64,000 nt of DNA from JANPPS01 sp965246835 (GCA_965246835.1 CBDFFQ010000001.1:1550001-1614000), one strand, 5' to 3'; numbered from the stretch's first letter, positions 21,384-29,820 are shown. Numbers and translations are program-made. The notes: a model not told the origin generated them from the letters alone.

Positions 21384-22166
21384 TCACCCCTGCTGACGCC
21401 GCCAGCCCACCACACCCAGCGCCAGCAAACCGGCCGACAGCAGCACCATCGTCGACGGCTCCGGAACCGCTGTCACGGCAAAGCTGATGCGATAAATGTC
21501 CGTACTGGCCGTGAGACCGCTGGTGAACACATACCCGGCCGCCGTCGTCAGCCCATCGAACTGCGCCAGTTCGGTAAAGTTGCGGTTCACCACCCCGTTC
21601 TGCGCCGTGCGCAACGAGTTGGTGCCACCCACGACGAACGCCGCCGCTTTCGGATCGAAAATCTCGGACCCCGCGTCCCAGATGTCGGTCGCCTTCTGCC
21701 CGATCGAATCGATCAGCAGGTTGCCGGCCGCGTCCACGATCCGGAACTGGGTCGGCGAATCGTTGCCCAGGAAGAAATCGTTGCTGGGCAGCACCATGGC
21801 CGCGAAGGTGAAAAACGGGTTCAGCGCCGTGTCGATCGTAATCGTCGTGCTGGCCGAGCCGCCCGGCAGCAGCGCGCCCCCCACGGTGCCCAGCGTCGCC
21901 GTCGGGTCCGCGGCGGCAAACGCCGGGAACCACGCGCTGCCGCTGCCGCCCTCTGCGATCGAGACGATCGGCGCGGTCGCGGTCTGGCCGTTGTTGAAGG
22001 CGTCGAATGTGCCGTTGTTGAAGCCGAACCGCAGCGGCGCGAAGGCCTGGCTGTTCCCGGTCAGCAGGTTTTGCGCCGTGACGGTCACGTTCACCACCGC
22101 CGCCGCCGCCGGCCCCGCTCCCAAAGCCGCAGCACAGGCAGCGCACAACATCATCTTTCGAAACAT
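21384..22166 (-). CDS. Spondin-domain PEP-CTERM secreted protein
   Basis: A 260-aa exported protein. A signal peptide (MFRKMMLCAACAAALGAG) is followed by a spondin_N-like beta-sandwich with FAPLRFGFNNGTFDAFNNGQ and FTFAAMVLPSNDFFLGN. The C-terminus is a classic PEP-CTERM sorting tail: VPEPSTMVLL, a hydrophobic helix and a basic GWRRQQ end. PEP-CTERM proteins are processed by an exosortase and usually go to the cell surface or extracellular matrix. No exosortase or polysaccharide cluster is in the window. The start at 22166 has GGGGAAA upstream. It converges on gfa and is probably transcribed alone. Confidence 0.88.
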   Translation of the reverse strand: MFRKMMLCAACAAALGAGPAAAAVVNVTVTAQNLLTGNSQAFAPLRFGFNNGTFDAFNNGQTATAPIVSIAEGGSGSAWFPAFAAADPTATLGTVGGALLPGGSASTTITIDTALNPFFTFAAMVLPSNDFFLGNDSPTQFRIVDAAGNLLIDSIGQKATDIWDAGSEIFDPKAAAFVVGGTNSLRTAQNGVVNRNFTELAQFDGLTTAAGYVFTSGLTASTDIYRISFAVTAVPEPSTMVLLSAGLLALGVVGWRRQQG

Positions 22167-22241
22167 AGCATTTCCCCAACCCAGCCTCACGGTTCGCCCA
22201 GAGCCCGGCGACAAACCATGTTCGTGGCAAGGCGCAGCCGG

Positions 22242-22838
22242 TTACGGCACCGGACGCCGCATGCCATCGAGGAACACGTCCAGCAGCCGCATCACGTGAT
22301 CCTGCCAACCCGGCTTGTCGTGCATGGTGCACAGCCCCACCGTCAGCCGAAGGATATCCTCCGCACTCACATCGTCCCGGATTGACCCTGCCTCCACCGC
22401 CCGCCGCCGCAGCCCATCCAGCGCCTGACCCAAAACCTTCACGGAATGGACCGTCAGGTCGGACGACGCGTTCACGGCGATTGCCAGCGCGACGGACATG
22501 CCCTTTTTCGTGGCGACGAACGCGACATTGGCGCCAAGCCATTGCCGCAACGCGTCGAACGGCGCGGCCCGCTCCGTAAGCTCACCGGCCAACAAAACAA
22601 GCTGGTCCACTTCGTTCCGATACACCGCCTCGAACAGGGACTGGCGGTCCGGGAAGTGACGGTAAAGTGTACCAACCCCCACTCCCGCCCGCTCGGCAAC
22701 CGCTTCAAGACTGGCGCCCGCCCCTCCCGCGGCAAACACGGCCCGCGCGGCGTCCAGCAGGCGCTCGCGGTTGCGTAACCGGTCAGCCCGCGGTCTTCGA
22801 AGGGAGGAAGGGGTCGGATCGTCCACGGGGCGCTCCAC
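22242..22838 (-). CDS. TetR-family repressor
   Basis: A 198-aa regulator from a GTG start at 22838; an ATG at 22880 would add 14 residues. The N-terminal HTH is clear: RERLLDAARAVFAAGGAGAS, then VAERAGVGVGTLYRHFPDRQ. The C-terminal ligand domain ends with HDKPGWQDHVMRLLDVFL. It is divergent from the aldehyde oxidoreductase operon. The 59-base gap holds a promoter whose -35/-10 spacer contains a perfect inverted repeat. The GTG start is preferred because the longer start would place that operator inside the coding sequence. An aldehyde or related small molecule is the likely inducer. Confidence 0.9.
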   Translation of the reverse strand: MERPVDDPTPSSLRRPRADRLRNRERLLDAARAVFAAGGAGASLEAVAERAGVGVGTLYRHFPDRQSLFEAVYRNEVDQLVLLAGELTERAAPFDALRQWLGANVAFVATKKGMSVALAIAVNASSDLTVHSVKVLGQALDGLRRRAVEAGSIRDDVSAEDILRLTVGLCTMHDKPGWQDHVMRLLDVFLDGMRRPVP

Positions 22839-22866
22839 TTGAAAGCGGAGGGTGCCTCCGTATCTA
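22839..22866 (+). promoter_or_regulatory. Promoter with embedded TetR operator candidate
   Basis: TTGAAA at 22839-22844 and TATCTA at 22861-22866 are separated by 16 bases, a sigma-70-like layout reading toward the oxidoreductase operon. The spacer contains the perfect inverted repeat CGGAGG-GTG-CCTCCG (22846-22860). A repressor bound there would block RNA polymerase directly. Confidence 0.6.
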
Positions 22867-22897
22867 CGCTGCGTCCCCATCCTGATCGGAGCATGGC

Positions 22898-23374
22898 ATG
22901 AGCCTGTCAATCACCCTCACGATCAACGGAACGGCACGCACCGTCCCGATCGACGATCCCCGCATGACCCTGCTGGACCTGCTGCGCGAACGGCTCGACC
23001 TCACCGGCACCAAGAAGGGCTGCGACCGCGGCCAATGCGGCGCCTGCACCGTCCTGGTCGATGGCCGCCGGATGAATAGCTGCCTGGCGCTGGCGCTCAG
23101 CCATGACGGCGCGGACATCCTGACGATCGAGGGCGTGGCCACCGGCGACGATCTGCATCCCGTGCAGGCCGCGTTCATCGCGCATGACGGGTTCCAATGC
23201 GGGTATTGCACGCCGGGCCAGATCATGAGCGCAATCGGCATGATCGCGGAGGCGCAGACCGGCGGCGATCCCGAGCGCATCCGCGAGGCCATGAGCGGCA
23301 ACCTCTGCCGCTGCGGCGCCTATGCCGGCATCACGGAGGCGGTCCTGGACGCCCACCGGAGTATGGCAGCATGA
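22898..23374 (+). CDS. paoA: Aldehyde oxidoreductase 2Fe-2S subunit (PaoA-like)
   Basis: Iron-sulfur subunit of a xanthine-oxidase-family molybdoenzyme, 158 aa. The plant-type 2Fe-2S cluster ligands are C42, C47, C50 and C62; the second cluster uses C101, C104, C137 and C139 (GFQCGYCTPG and GNLCRCGAY). It passes electrons between the molybdenum and FAD subunits encoded downstream. The stop overlaps the FAD-subunit start (ATGA). No Tat signal is evident at the N-terminus (MSLSITLTINGTART), unlike E. coli PaoA, so the complex is probably cytoplasmic. The gene symbol is given by similarity only. Confidence 0.9.
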   Translation: MSLSITLTINGTARTVPIDDPRMTLLDLLRERLDLTGTKKGCDRGQCGACTVLVDGRRMNSCLALALSHDGADILTIEGVATGDDLHPVQAAFIAHDGFQCGYCTPGQIMSAIGMIAEAQTGGDPERIREAMSGNLCRCGAYAGITEAVLDAHRSMAA

Positions 23375-24417
23375 ACCGCTTCGACTATGCCCGGCCCGCG
23401 ACCGTGGCAGACGCCGTGGCATCCGGCGCGCTGACCGGTGCCGCCTTCCTCGCCTCCGGCACCAACCTGCTCGATCTCATGAAGGGCGGCATCGCCCGGC
23501 CCGGCCGCCTGGTGGACATCACCCGCCTCCCGGGCCTCGACCGGATCGAGCCCCTCGCCGACGGCGGCCTGCGCATCGGCGCGCTGGTGCGCAACGCGGA
23601 CCTCGCCCACGACCCGGATTTCGCCCGGCGCTACCCGGCCGTGGCAGAGGCCCTGCTCTCCGGCGCCTCCGCCCAGCTCCGCAACGCCGCCACCGCAGCC
23701 GGCAACGTCCTGCAACGCACGCGCTGCGCCTATTTCTACGACACCGCCAGCGCCTGCAACAAGCGGGACACCGGCGCCGGATGCGACGCGCGGGGCGGCG
23801 AGAACCGGCTCCACGCCATCCTGGGCTGGAGCGAGCACTGCATCGCCACCCACCCCTCCGATTTCTGCGTGCCCCTCGCGGCCCTGGACGCCGTGCTGGA
23901 GATCGAAGGCCCGAATGGCCGGCGCGAACTGCCGCTCGAAGGGTTCCACACGCTGCCGGGCACGACACCGGAGCGGGAGACCTTGCTGGAGCCCGGCGAA
24001 CTCATCACCGCCATCCGCCTCCCGCCGGAGGCCGCCAGCTTCGCCGCCAACGCGCGCTACCTGAAAATCCGCGAACGCACCTCCTACGCCTTCGCCGTCG
24101 TCTCCGCCGCCGCAGCCCTGCGCATGGAAGGCGGCACCATCGCCGAGGCCCGGATCGCCCTGGGCGGCGTGGCGCTGCGACCGTGGCGCGCCCGGGCAGC
24201 CGAGGCCACGCTGACCGGCGCCCAACCCGGCCAAGCCGCCTTCCGCCGGGCCGCCGAGGCCGCGCTGGCGGACGCAGAACCCTCCGGCGACAACGCGTTC
24301 AAGATCGAACTGGCCCGGCGCATCGTCACCCGCGCCCTCACCCTCGCCGCCGCCGGCACGCCCGCGCGCCTGCCGGCCCTTCCCGCATCCCCGTTCAGCG
24401 GAGCGTCCCATGTCTGA
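23371..24417 (+). CDS. paoB: Aldehyde oxidoreductase FAD subunit (PaoB-like)
   Basis: FAD-binding subunit of 348 aa. The FAD-binding region includes FLASGTNLLDLMKGG and SAQLRNAATAAGNVLQRTRC. Between about residues 112 and 170 a cysteine-rich insertion (TRCAYFYDTASACNKRDTG, GAGCDA, EHCIATHPSDFC) matches the extra 4Fe-4S cluster of PaoB-type subunits. This insertion separates PaoABC enzymes from ordinary xanthine dehydrogenases. It overlaps paoA by four bases and paoC by eight, giving one transcript. Confidence 0.9.
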   Translation: MNRFDYARPATVADAVASGALTGAAFLASGTNLLDLMKGGIARPGRLVDITRLPGLDRIEPLADGGLRIGALVRNADLAHDPDFARRYPAVAEALLSGASAQLRNAATAAGNVLQRTRCAYFYDTASACNKRDTGAGCDARGGENRLHAILGWSEHCIATHPSDFCVPLAALDAVLEIEGPNGRRELPLEGFHTLPGTTPERETLLEPGELITAIRLPPEAASFAANARYLKIRERTSYAFAVVSAAAALRMEGGTIAEARIALGGVALRPWRARAAEATLTGAQPGQAAFRRAAEAALADAEPSGDNAFKIELARRIVTRALTLAAAGTPARLPALPASPFSGASHV

Positions 24418-26674
24418 CATCGCAACCCAGGCCCCCATCCGCCCCGCTCATCTACGAATGGGCTCCAGCAGCGGCCAGCCACTCACCCGGCGCGAAGGCA
24501 AGCTCAAGACCACCGGCGCCGCCCACTTCGCCGCCGACCACCACCCGGCCGGCATGGCCTATGCCGTGATCGCCACCAGCAGCATCGCCCGCGGCCGGGT
24601 GACCCACCTCGACCTGGACGCCGCCCGCGCCCATCCCGGCGTGATCGACATCATGACGCCGGGCCACGCGCCGAAGCTCGCGATGGATCCCGACGACAAG
24701 CAGAACCCGTTCACGTTCCGGCTGAACCTGCTGCAGGACGACACGGTCCGCTTTCCGGGCCAGCCGATCGCCGTCGTGATCGCCGACACGCTGGAGGCCG
24801 CGACCGAGGGCGCCGCCCTGCTGGCCCCCACCTACGAGTCCGAGCCCGCTCGCACGGAGCTGGACTCCGCCGACAGCTTTCGGCCCCCATTCGTCGGCGC
24901 CGGCAACCCGGCCGCGGACTCCCATGGCGACCTGGAAGCCGGCCTCGCCACCGCCACGACCCGGCTGGAAGCCACCTACGAAACGCCCGCCCAGTACCAC
25001 AACGCGATGGAGCCGCACGCCGTGGTGGCGGCCTGGGACGGCGACAAGCTGCACCTCGATACGCCGAGCCAGGGCATGGGCATGGCGAAGGCGCGGATCG
25101 CCGGGCTGTTCGGCGTGGCGCCGGAGGGGATCCATATCCGCAGCCCCTCCCTGGGCGGCGGTTTCGGCTCCAAGGGCATGATCTCCGGCCCGCAGGTCCT
25201 GGGCATCATGGCCGCGCGCCTGGTGGGCCGGCCCGTGAAGCTCGTGCTGCGGCGGGAGCAGATGTTCGGCCCCGTCGGCCATCGCGCCCCTACGCGCCAG
25301 ACCATGCGCCTGGGCGCAGACGACCACGGCCACCTCACGGCGCTCGGCCACCACGCCAAGACCGCCACCAGCACGTTCGACGATTTCATCGAGCCCGCGG
25401 CCAACGCCTCCCACTCGCTCTACGCGAGCCCGGCCATCTCGACCTCGCACGAAGCCGTCCGGATCGACACCGGCACCCCCATGTTCATGCGCGCCCCCGG
25501 TGAGGCGCCCGGCAGCGCCGCCCTGGAATGCGCGATCGACGAGATGGCGATGGCGTGCGGAATGGACCCGCTGGCCTTCCGCCTGGCGAACTACGCCGAG
25601 ACGGAGCCCATGACCGGCAAGCCGTTCTCCTCCAAGGCGCTGCGCGAATGCTATGCCCAGGGCGCCGAGCGGTTCGGCTGGGCCAAGCGCCCCCTGCAAC
25701 CGCGTCAAATGCGGGACGCAGAGGGCCTGCTGGTCGGCTGGGGCATGGGCACCGCAGCGTTCCCGGCGATCATGTTCCAGGGCGCGGCCCGCGCCGTGCT
25801 GAAGGCGGACGGCACCGGGGTGGTCGAAACCGGCGCGCATGACATGGGCCAGGGCGCCTGGACCGCGCTGGCGCAGATCGCCGCCGACGCGCTGGGCCTC
25901 GACATCGAACAGATCGGCTTCGAGATGGGCCGCTCCGACCTGCCGGATGCGGGCATCGCCGGCGGCTCCGCCCACACCGCGACCGTCGGCGCCGCGATCG
26001 ACAGCGCCGGGGCCGACGTGATCGGCAAGCTTGCCGACCTCGCGACCAACGACCCGGCCTCCCCCCTGTTCGGCGCCGGCAATGCGGGCGTGATCGCACG
26101 TGGCGGCCGCCTCACGCGCCGCGATGACGAGACCCGCAGCGAAAGCTACGCCGACATCCTGGCCCGCGCCGGGCAGGCGGAGATCGAGGGGAACGGCACC
26201 GGCGCCGCCGACCCGGCCGCGCAATCCGCCTACGCGATGCAGGCCCACGGCGCCGTGTTCGCGGAAGTGAAGGTCGACCCCGATTTCGGCCAGGTCCGCG
26301 TCACCCGCCTGGTGGGCGCCTTCGCCGCCGGCACCGTGGTGAACCCCCGCATGGTGCGCAGCCAATATCTGGGCGGCATGATCTGGGGCGTCTCGTTCGC
26401 GCTGCACGAACACGCCGTGATCGACCGCCGCACCGGCCGCCCGATGAACGCCAACCTCGGCGAATACCACATCCCGGTGAACGCCGACGTCCCGGACATC
26501 GAGGCCATCATCGTGGATGAGCGGGACGTGCACGTGAACGCGCTGGGCATCAAGGGCGTGGGCGAAATCGGCATCACCGGCACCGCCGGCGCCATCGCGA
26601 ACGCCGTTTGGCACGCGACGGGGCACCGCGTGCGGCGGTTCCCCGTCATGCTGGAGGACCTGCTCACGTCTTAG
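24410..26674 (+). CDS. paoC: Aldehyde oxidoreductase molybdenum subunit (PaoC-like)
   Basis: Catalytic subunit of 754 aa carrying the molybdenum cofactor. Cofactor-binding motifs include SLGGGFGSKG near residue 245, MRAPGEAPG near 362 and HDMGQGAWTALAQIAADALG near 480. The catalytic base is Glu719 in GVGEIGITG. The family oxidises aldehydes to acids using water as oxygen donor. The enzyme needs MCD-type cofactor, and no chaperone gene (paoD/xdhC type) was seen nearby. Its position beside formaldehyde genes suggests aldehyde removal, but aromatic aldehydes are the better-known substrates of PaoABC. Confidence 0.92.
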   Translation: MSDIATQAPIRPAHLRMGSSSGQPLTRREGKLKTTGAAHFAADHHPAGMAYAVIATSSIARGRVTHLDLDAARAHPGVIDIMTPGHAPKLAMDPDDKQNPFTFRLNLLQDDTVRFPGQPIAVVIADTLEAATEGAALLAPTYESEPARTELDSADSFRPPFVGAGNPAADSHGDLEAGLATATTRLEATYETPAQYHNAMEPHAVVAAWDGDKLHLDTPSQGMGMAKARIAGLFGVAPEGIHIRSPSLGGGFGSKGMISGPQVLGIMAARLVGRPVKLVLRREQMFGPVGHRAPTRQTMRLGADDHGHLTALGHHAKTATSTFDDFIEPAANASHSLYASPAISTSHEAVRIDTGTPMFMRAPGEAPGSAALECAIDEMAMACGMDPLAFRLANYAETEPMTGKPFSSKALRECYAQGAERFGWAKRPLQPRQMRDAEGLLVGWGMGTAAFPAIMFQGAARAVLKADGTGVVETGAHDMGQGAWTALAQIAADALGLDIEQIGFEMGRSDLPDAGIAGGSAHTATVGAAIDSAGADVIGKLADLATNDPASPLFGAGNAGVIARGGRLTRRDDETRSESYADILARAGQAEIEGNGTGAADPAAQSAYAMQAHGAVFAEVKVDPDFGQVRVTRLVGAFAAGTVVNPRMVRSQYLGGMIWGVSFALHEHAVIDRRTGRPMNANLGEYHIPVNADVPDIEAIIVDERDVHVNALGIKGVGEIGITGTAGAIANAVWHATGHRVRRFPVMLEDLLTS

Positions 26675-26692
26675 AACGATATTGCAGGCGAT

Positions 26693-27130
26693 ATGAGGCT
26701 TGTGCTAGATACGGATGTGGTTCTGAGTGGGTTGCTGAGCAGGGTAGGGGCCTCTCGCATCCTTCTTCTTGCAATCGATGCGAATGTTTTGAAACCCTTG
26801 GTGAGCGTGGCAACGCTGATCGAATATGAGGCGGTGCTGAAGCGGGCCAACCACCTTGAGACAATTGGTTGGGACATCGAAGAGGTAGGCCGGTTTCTGG
26901 ATGGCCTGGTTGCACGGGCCGATCACGTCATTCCGCACTATCGTATTCGGCCGTCCGTGCGCGACCCGGATGACGAAATTTTCGCGGAGCTGGCCATCAA
27001 TGGACAGGCCGATGCGCTGGTTACGTTCAACGTGAAGGATTACCAGTCCGCTGGCCCCACGGCGGTGAGGCTACCGATCACGGTATGTCGGCCAGGCGAC
27101 ATCTTGAGGAGATTATCATGGCGACCCTGA
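26693..27130 (+). CDS. PIN-domain toxin, VapC-like
   Basis: A 145-aa PIN nuclease. Probable metal ligands are Asp6 (LVLDTDVVLSG), Glu44 or Glu46, Asp91-94 (RDPDDEIFAEL) and Asp107. These enzymes cut RNA as toxins of toxin-antitoxin systems. Composition is unlike the neighbours: 29 of the 60 bases at 26761-26820 are G or C, suggesting transfer. The gene starts 19 bases after paoC. The downstream RHH-type gene overlaps by 13 bases and is the likely antitoxin, giving a toxin-first order opposite to classical VapBC. Confidence 0.85.
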   Translation: MRLVLDTDVVLSGLLSRVGASRILLLAIDANVLKPLVSVATLIEYEAVLKRANHLETIGWDIEEVGRFLDGLVARADHVIPHYRIRPSVRDPDDEIFAELAINGQADALVTFNVKDYQSAGPTAVRLPITVCRPGDILRRLSWRP

Positions 27131-27393
27131 GCAACTTTGCGCTCCGCATTCCACCTTCCTTGATGGCGGATGTAAAATTGCTGGCAACTGAGGATGCCCT
27201 GTCGATCAACCAGTTCCTGGTGCAAGCTGCCGCGGAGAAAGTAGCGGCTTTGAAGGCGCGCTTCTATTTGGAAGCACGAGCCGCCCGCGCAGTGCCCGGC
27301 GATTTCGGGCGCCTTCTGGCCAAAGCCGGAACAGCCGCATCCGTGCCCGGTGACGAACTGCCGGAGAACTGGCCGGCACCACCCGCGGCATAG
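27118..27393 (+). CDS. Ribbon-helix-helix antitoxin partner of the PIN toxin
   Basis: A 91-aa protein. The N-terminus FALRIPPSLMADVKLLATE and DALSINQFLVQAAAEKV match Arc/HicB-like ribbon-helix-helix DNA-binding domains. The C-terminal part, rich in Ala and Pro (GDELPENWPAPPAA), could be the toxin-binding tail. The ATG at 27118 has a strong GAGGAG ribosome site six bases upstream, which rules out the longer in-frame start at 27085. It overlaps the toxin gene, so the two are translated together. It probably represses its own operon. Confidence 0.8.
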   Translation: MATLSNFALRIPPSLMADVKLLATEDALSINQFLVQAAAEKVAALKARFYLEARAARAVPGDFGRLLAKAGTAASVPGDELPENWPAPPAA

Positions 27394-27425
27394 CCGGCGC
27401 GCCCGCCTTCCCATACAACACCCAA

Positions 27426-28091
27426 ATGGACCTCTCGACCTGGGCCGGCGTGCCCCGCCCCACCCGCACCCCGATCGACGGCCACTACGCCCGGCTCGAA
27501 CCGCTCAATCCCACCCGCCACGGCGATGACCTGTTCGCCTCCGCGCAGGTCCCGGGCGCCGATGACCGGTTCCGCTATTTGTTCGAAGAAGCGCCCCCGG
27601 ACCGCCCCAGCTTCGACGCCTGGATCGGCCCGGCCTCCCAAACCGAGGACCCCCTCTTCTTCGCCGTCATCGACCGCGCCACCGGTCGCGCCGAGGGGCG
27701 GCAGGCCTTTATGCGCATCGACCCGAAATTCGGCGTGATCGAGATCGGCAACATCCTCTGGGGCCCCGCCATTGCCCGCAGCCGCATCGCAACCGAAGCC
27801 CTCTATCTCATGGCCGCCCACGCCTTCGGCACGCTCGGCTACCGCCGGTTCGAGTGGAAGTGCAACGCATTGAACGAGCCGTCCCGCCGGGCTGCGCTGC
27901 GCTTCGGCTTCGCGTTCGAAGGCATCTTCCGCCAGCACATGATCCAAAAGGGCCAGAACCGGGACACCGCCTGGTTCGCCATGATCGACCAGGACTGGCC
28001 CCGCCTCCGCGCCGCCTACCAGGCCTGGCTGGCGCCCGGCAATTTCGACGCTGCCGGCCAGCAACGCGCCCGGCTGGACATCCGCGCATGA
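27426..28091 (+). CDS. GNAT acetyltransferase, RimJ/RimL type
   Basis: A 221-aa acetyl-CoA-dependent N-acetyltransferase. Typical elements are GHYARLEPLNPTRHGDDLF at the start, then GVIEIGNILWGPAIARSRIA with the acetyl-CoA loop, and YRRFEWKCNALNEPSRRAAL with the conserved NE.SRRAA helix. The C-terminus (KGQNRDTAWFAMIDQDWP) is usual for this subgroup. Substrate is unknown; small amines or protein N-termini are both possible. The stop overlaps the next gene by ATGA, forming a three-gene unit with an amidotransferase and a metallo-hydrolase. Confidence 0.88.
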   Translation: MDLSTWAGVPRPTRTPIDGHYARLEPLNPTRHGDDLFASAQVPGADDRFRYLFEEAPPDRPSFDAWIGPASQTEDPLFFAVIDRATGRAEGRQAFMRIDPKFGVIEIGNILWGPAIARSRIATEALYLMAAHAFGTLGYRRFEWKCNALNEPSRRAALRFGFAFEGIFRQHMIQKGQNRDTAWFAMIDQDWPRLRAAYQAWLAPGNFDAAGQQRARLDIRA

Positions 28092-28765
28092 TCGGCATCC
28101 TGCAATGCGGCGCGGCCCCCACCGCCCTGCGCCCGGCGTTCGGCGACTACGGCGCGATGTGCCAACGCGTGCTGGCGCCGGGCCAGGACAGCGTCATCTA
28201 TGACGTCACATCCGGTGATCTTCCCCCGATCGACGCGTGCACCGGTTACGTCCTCACGGGCTCCCCGGCCGGCGTCTACGACAAGCTGCCCTGGATCCCA
28301 CCCCTGCTCGACTTCGTGCGCCAGGCAAAAGGCCGCGCCAGGCTGGTCGGCATCTGCTTCGGCCATCAGGCGATGGCACAAGCTCTGGGCGGCGAGGTCA
28401 TCAAATCGCCCAAGGGCTGGGGCATCGGCGTGCACCGCTACGCCATCCCGGCCCCCACCCCCTGGATGGACGGCCCGGCCCCCATCCACGTCGCCGCCTC
28501 CCACCAAGACCAGGTCGTCACCCTCCCACCGGGCGCCCGCGTGGTGGCCGAAAGCGCCTTCACGCCCTTCGCCGGGCTGGACTATGGCGACGCGATCTCC
28601 TTCCAGTTCCACCCGGAGTTCGACCCCGCCTTCGGCAAGGCCCTGATCGAAACCCGCGGAGACAATTACGGCGCCCTCGCCGCCCCGGCGCTCGCCTCCT
28701 ACACCGGCCCCGACGACAGCGGCCGGGTGCGCGGCTGGATCGGCCGGTTCCTGAGCGGCGCATGA
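28088..28765 (+). CDS. Class I glutamine amidotransferase-like protein
   Basis: A 225-aa protein with the complete triad: Cys90 in GICFGHQ, His175 and Glu177 in FQFHPEFD. It resembles stand-alone GATases such as those related to GMP synthase or gamma-glutamyl hydrolases (PuuD-like), with YVLTGSPAGVYDKLPWI near residue 54. No synthase partner is adjacent, so ammonia transfer or gamma-glutamyl hydrolysis cannot be told apart. It overlaps both neighbours by four bases. Confidence 0.85.
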   Translation: MIGILQCGAAPTALRPAFGDYGAMCQRVLAPGQDSVIYDVTSGDLPPIDACTGYVLTGSPAGVYDKLPWIPPLLDFVRQAKGRARLVGICFGHQAMAQALGGEVIKSPKGWGIGVHRYAIPAPTPWMDGPAPIHVAASHQDQVVTLPPGARVVAESAFTPFAGLDYGDAISFQFHPEFDPAFGKALIETRGDNYGALAAPALASYTGPDDSGRVRGWIGRFLSGA

Positions 28766-29820
28766 CGGCGCTGCACCTGCCATTCCCGGAGCCACCCACC
28801 CCCGGCGCCCTGATCGAGGTCGCGCCCGGCATCCACTGGCTCCGCTTCCCGCTGCCGTTCCGGCTCGACCACGTGAACGTCTATCTGCTGGAAGACGGCC
28901 CCGGCTACGCCCTGATCGACACCGGCATCGGCGATGACGGCACCCGCGCCGCGTGGGAAGCGCTGCTGGCCGGCCCTTTGCGCAGCCGCCCCATCACCCG
29001 CGTGATCGCCACCCACTTCCATCCCGATCACGTCGGCATGGCCGGCTGGCTCTGTGAACGGACCGGTGCGCCGCTGCTCATGAGCCAGAGCGAATACCTT
29101 ACCGCCCTCATGATCACCCTCGATCCCGGCGCGCTGGATGCGGAGCCGTATCGCAGCTTCTACCGCAACCACGGCCTGCCGGCCGATACGGTGGAGAGGA
29201 TGCTCGGCAACGGGCACCTCTATCTCCGCAAACTCACCGGCCTGCCCCGCACATTCCGCCGCCTGATCGCCGGCGAAGCGCTCGAGATCGGCGGACGGCG
29301 CTGGGAGGTCCTGACCGGCGGCGGCCATTCGCCGGAGCAGGTGATGCTGTTCTGCGCCCGGGACCGCCTGCTGCTGGCCGCCGACCAGGTGCTGGCCCGC
29401 ATCTCCCCCAACATCAGCGTGCAGGCGATGGACCCCAAGGGCGATCCCCTCGGCATCTACCTCCGCTCGCTCACGACGCTGCGGGAGACGCTGCCGGCCG
29501 AAACGCTCGTGCTCCCGGGCCACAACCTGCCCTTCGTGGGGTTGCACCAGCGTGTGGACGAGCTGCTGGCGCACCACGCCGCCCGCTGCGCCGCGATCGT
29601 GGCCGCTTGCGCGCCGGGCCCGCTCACGGCGGCGGAGCTGGTGCCGGTCGTGTTCGGCCGCCCCATCGAGGACCCGCACCAGATGGGTTTCGCGTTCAGC
29701 GAGGCGCTGGCCCACATCAACTACCTGGAACGCGACGGCCGCCTCCGAGCCGTGTCCGGCGGCTACGTCGCGACGTGCACGCCCGCGCCCGCCGCCATCG
29801 TCCCGATCGCCGCCGCCTGA
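28762..29820 (+). CDS. MBL-fold metallo-hydrolase with C-terminal helical domain
   Basis: A 352-aa metallo-beta-lactamase-fold protein. Zinc ligands are H85, H87, D89 and H90 in THFHPDHVGM; further ligands are in GGGHSPEQ, AADQVL and LPGHNLP. A C-terminal winged-helix-like part (HQMGFAFSEALAHINYLERD) is typical of the RNase Z/LACTB2-related hydrolase subgroup. Substrate is unknown; thioesters and lactones are common in the family. Its last 58 bases overlap the 3' end of selD on the opposite strand. Confidence 0.88.
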   Translation: MTALHLPFPEPPTPGALIEVAPGIHWLRFPLPFRLDHVNVYLLEDGPGYALIDTGIGDDGTRAAWEALLAGPLRSRPITRVIATHFHPDHVGMAGWLCERTGAPLLMSQSEYLTALMITLDPGALDAEPYRSFYRNHGLPADTVERMLGNGHLYLRKLTGLPRTFRRLIAGEALEIGGRRWEVLTGGGHSPEQVMLFCARDRLLLAADQVLARISPNISVQAMDPKGDPLGIYLRSLTTLRETLPAETLVLPGHNLPFVGLHQRVDELLAHHAARCAAIVAACAPGPLTAAELVPVVFGRPIEDPHQMGFAFSEALAHINYLERDGRLRAVSGGYVATCTPAPAAIVPIAAA

